Origin: Rhynchopus sp. YZ270_cl-10
Lineage: Eukaryota; Euglenozoa; Diplonemea; Diplonemida; Diplonemidae
Reading direction: 5' to 3'
DNA length: 64,000 nucleotides
Assembly (NCBI GenBank): GCA_964035575.1
Contig: OZ037858.1
Location: 62,001-126,000 of the forward strand
The translations under genes and the position numbers were made by a program. Below, one piece after another: positions 63,118 through 64,000 of the stretch (positions are counted from its first letter, which is position 1; each line of letters starts with the position of its first letter). The notes under the pieces are model-generated. The model was not told the DNA's origin, made no database searches, and worked only from the letters and a program-made list of their open reading frames with translations.

Positions 63118-63759
63118 TCACATGAACAGGAAGTAAAAAGCGACAAGAAGAAAGGCAACAATGATGACCATTGTTTGGTTGAACGATTGGCCGGAGCCAG
63201 GTGACATCGGCGTCCTGTACGGGGTGAATATTTTTTTTGAATATCTACAATCATTTTACACCTACTATAGATCTGCTTCCGCGGCAGAAGCCTTTTTTTG
63301 TTACAAAAAATTCATACACATCGGGTTTTTTTGGCTGCGCTGCGCTGCGTCTTTTGGGATTTCTACCCATAATTTTCCCGACCAGCATTTTCTCCATATA
63401 TCCGGATACGGCCTTCGTTGTGTGACCCACTGCGTCCCATTCGGACGACGCGTCTGTGCCAGCCTGTAACAAAAACGTGAAGTGTACAAATGAAGAACAA
63501 AGCAACGCTGTCGTGCATACCATCTGCCACAGTGTGTCGGGACCTCCTGGATGCTCGTCCAAGAATTTGGAGACGTCGTACACACGGTTGTAGATCACGA
63601 GCCAAGCGTTCTCCTCAGTGGAGTGTCTGTGGTGAAGTGGTGGAAAAAAATGTGTTTTGACGTTGATAAGGGTACGTGTGCATACTGTGCCATGTCTTCC
63701 CATGTGATCTCCTTCAGGTTCTCATCTGCGGACACTTCTGCGCGGGTGTCAAACGTCAT
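63118..63759 (-). CDS. tail-anchored cytochrome b5
   Basis: Four exons (63759-63686, 63626-63521, 63463-63318, 63214-63118; introns of 59, 57 and 103 nt, donors GTATGC, GTATGC, GTATGA) join to 140 residues. The haem core has EITWEDMAQHSTEENAWLVI, the first haem ligand in FLDEHPGG (His 50) and the second in WDAVGHTTKA (His 74). A Lys/Arg/Pro linker follows (KRRSAAQPKKPDV), and exon 4 adds TPMSPGSGQSFNQTMVIIVA with FLLVAFYFLFM, a C-terminal membrane anchor. ER-bound cytochrome b5 gives electrons to fatty-acid desaturases and other oxidases. The exon 3/4 junction is inferred from frame and splice-site fit; without it the protein would lack the anchor. ACACAG lies 2 nt before the ATG. Confidence 0.85.
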
Positions 63760-64000
63760 ATCTGTGTAGATTGCTAGGTAGCAATGTAGCCCACCCGACC
63801 TGTTGTGATGTCTTTGGTGCGGGAAGAGAAGGAGATGGTGGTAAAAGCCGTGCGTAGATGAAAAAGAGTGTTTGTTGTAGAGAAAAGAGGGCAAAGATGC
63901 CGTTTTGTTTTTCGTTCTGCTTCACTTTCCAAATATTACTAACTTCAAAAAAAAACCCCTACTCCACATTAACCCTTAGGCGCTTACATAGCACCGTACC
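63760..64000. other. upstream flank of cytochrome b5
   Basis: Non-coding; holds the acceptor ACACAG next to the ATG and A/T-rich DNA. Confidence 0.4.

Overview
The window comes from a nuclear genome of a flagellated protist, most likely a euglenozoan. The closest branch cannot be fixed from this sequence, but diplonemid or euglenid fits best. Four things point there. (1) All recognisable host protein genes, about nineteen from 1 to 63.8 kb, lie on the minus strand. (2) Many gene starts sit a few to a few tens of bases after a pyrimidine-rich tract ending in AG, as expected for spliced-leader (SL) trans-splicing of polycistronic RNA. (3) An SL-RNA-like sequence at about 31.65-31.79 kb is followed 55 bp later by a 5S-rRNA-like sequence, and linked SL/5S genes are known from Euglena and diplonemids. 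(4) Protein content fits a ciliated cell: PACRG, a GCP4-like gamma-tubulin complex protein, a doublecortin-domain protein, a MORN protein. Cis-introns are GT-AG, mostly 40-130 nt (one of 223 nt), usually with a GTATGY donor.

Layout, in the direction of transcription (high to low coordinates): tail-anchored cytochrome b5, a small four-helix membrane protein, a GCP4-like protein, threonine dehydratase with ACT domain, UDP-sugar pyrophosphorylase (53.5-63.8 kb); a repeat-rich gap with a 5'-truncated LINE (48.6-53.5 kb); M17 aminopeptidase, PACRG, a Ser/Pro-rich protein and a doublecortin protein (39.8-47.6 kb); a long gene desert (28.5-39.8 kb) with the RNA-like sequences and a 3.4-kb inverted-repeat element that encloses decayed LINE sequence; DHHC acyltransferase, alpha-N-acetylglucosaminidase-like protein, MORN protein and an EEP-fold phosphodiesterase (21.5-28.5 kb); a second desert (9.6-21.5 kb) holding a MULE DNA transposon on the plus strand with a non-autonomous hAT element inserted in its left end; then a 55-residue protein gene, two tandem PLAC8 genes, a STIMATE/TMEM110-family protein, an amino-acid transporter and the edge of another membrane protein gene.

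The most unusual signal is a family of 30-40-nt stem-loops scattered through the intergenic DNA, more than thirty copies, all in one orientation, the same as the genes. Read in the mRNA sense, they have an outer stem AAGRTG/CATCTT, a constant loop ACGAGAG, and an inner stem that differs between subfamilies while staying paired (CTAAGC/GCTTAG in type A, GTGC/GCAC in type B). A third, GC-rich type C shares the flanks. Most are followed by AAACTTTTC and a pyrimidine run. One type A copy forms the exact 3' end of the LINE at 48.6 kb. Either these are 3' tails of a LINE/SINE system kept only in sense orientation, or they are RNA-level elements that help 3'-end formation or trans-splice acceptor choice in polycistronic RNA; the two ideas are compatible.
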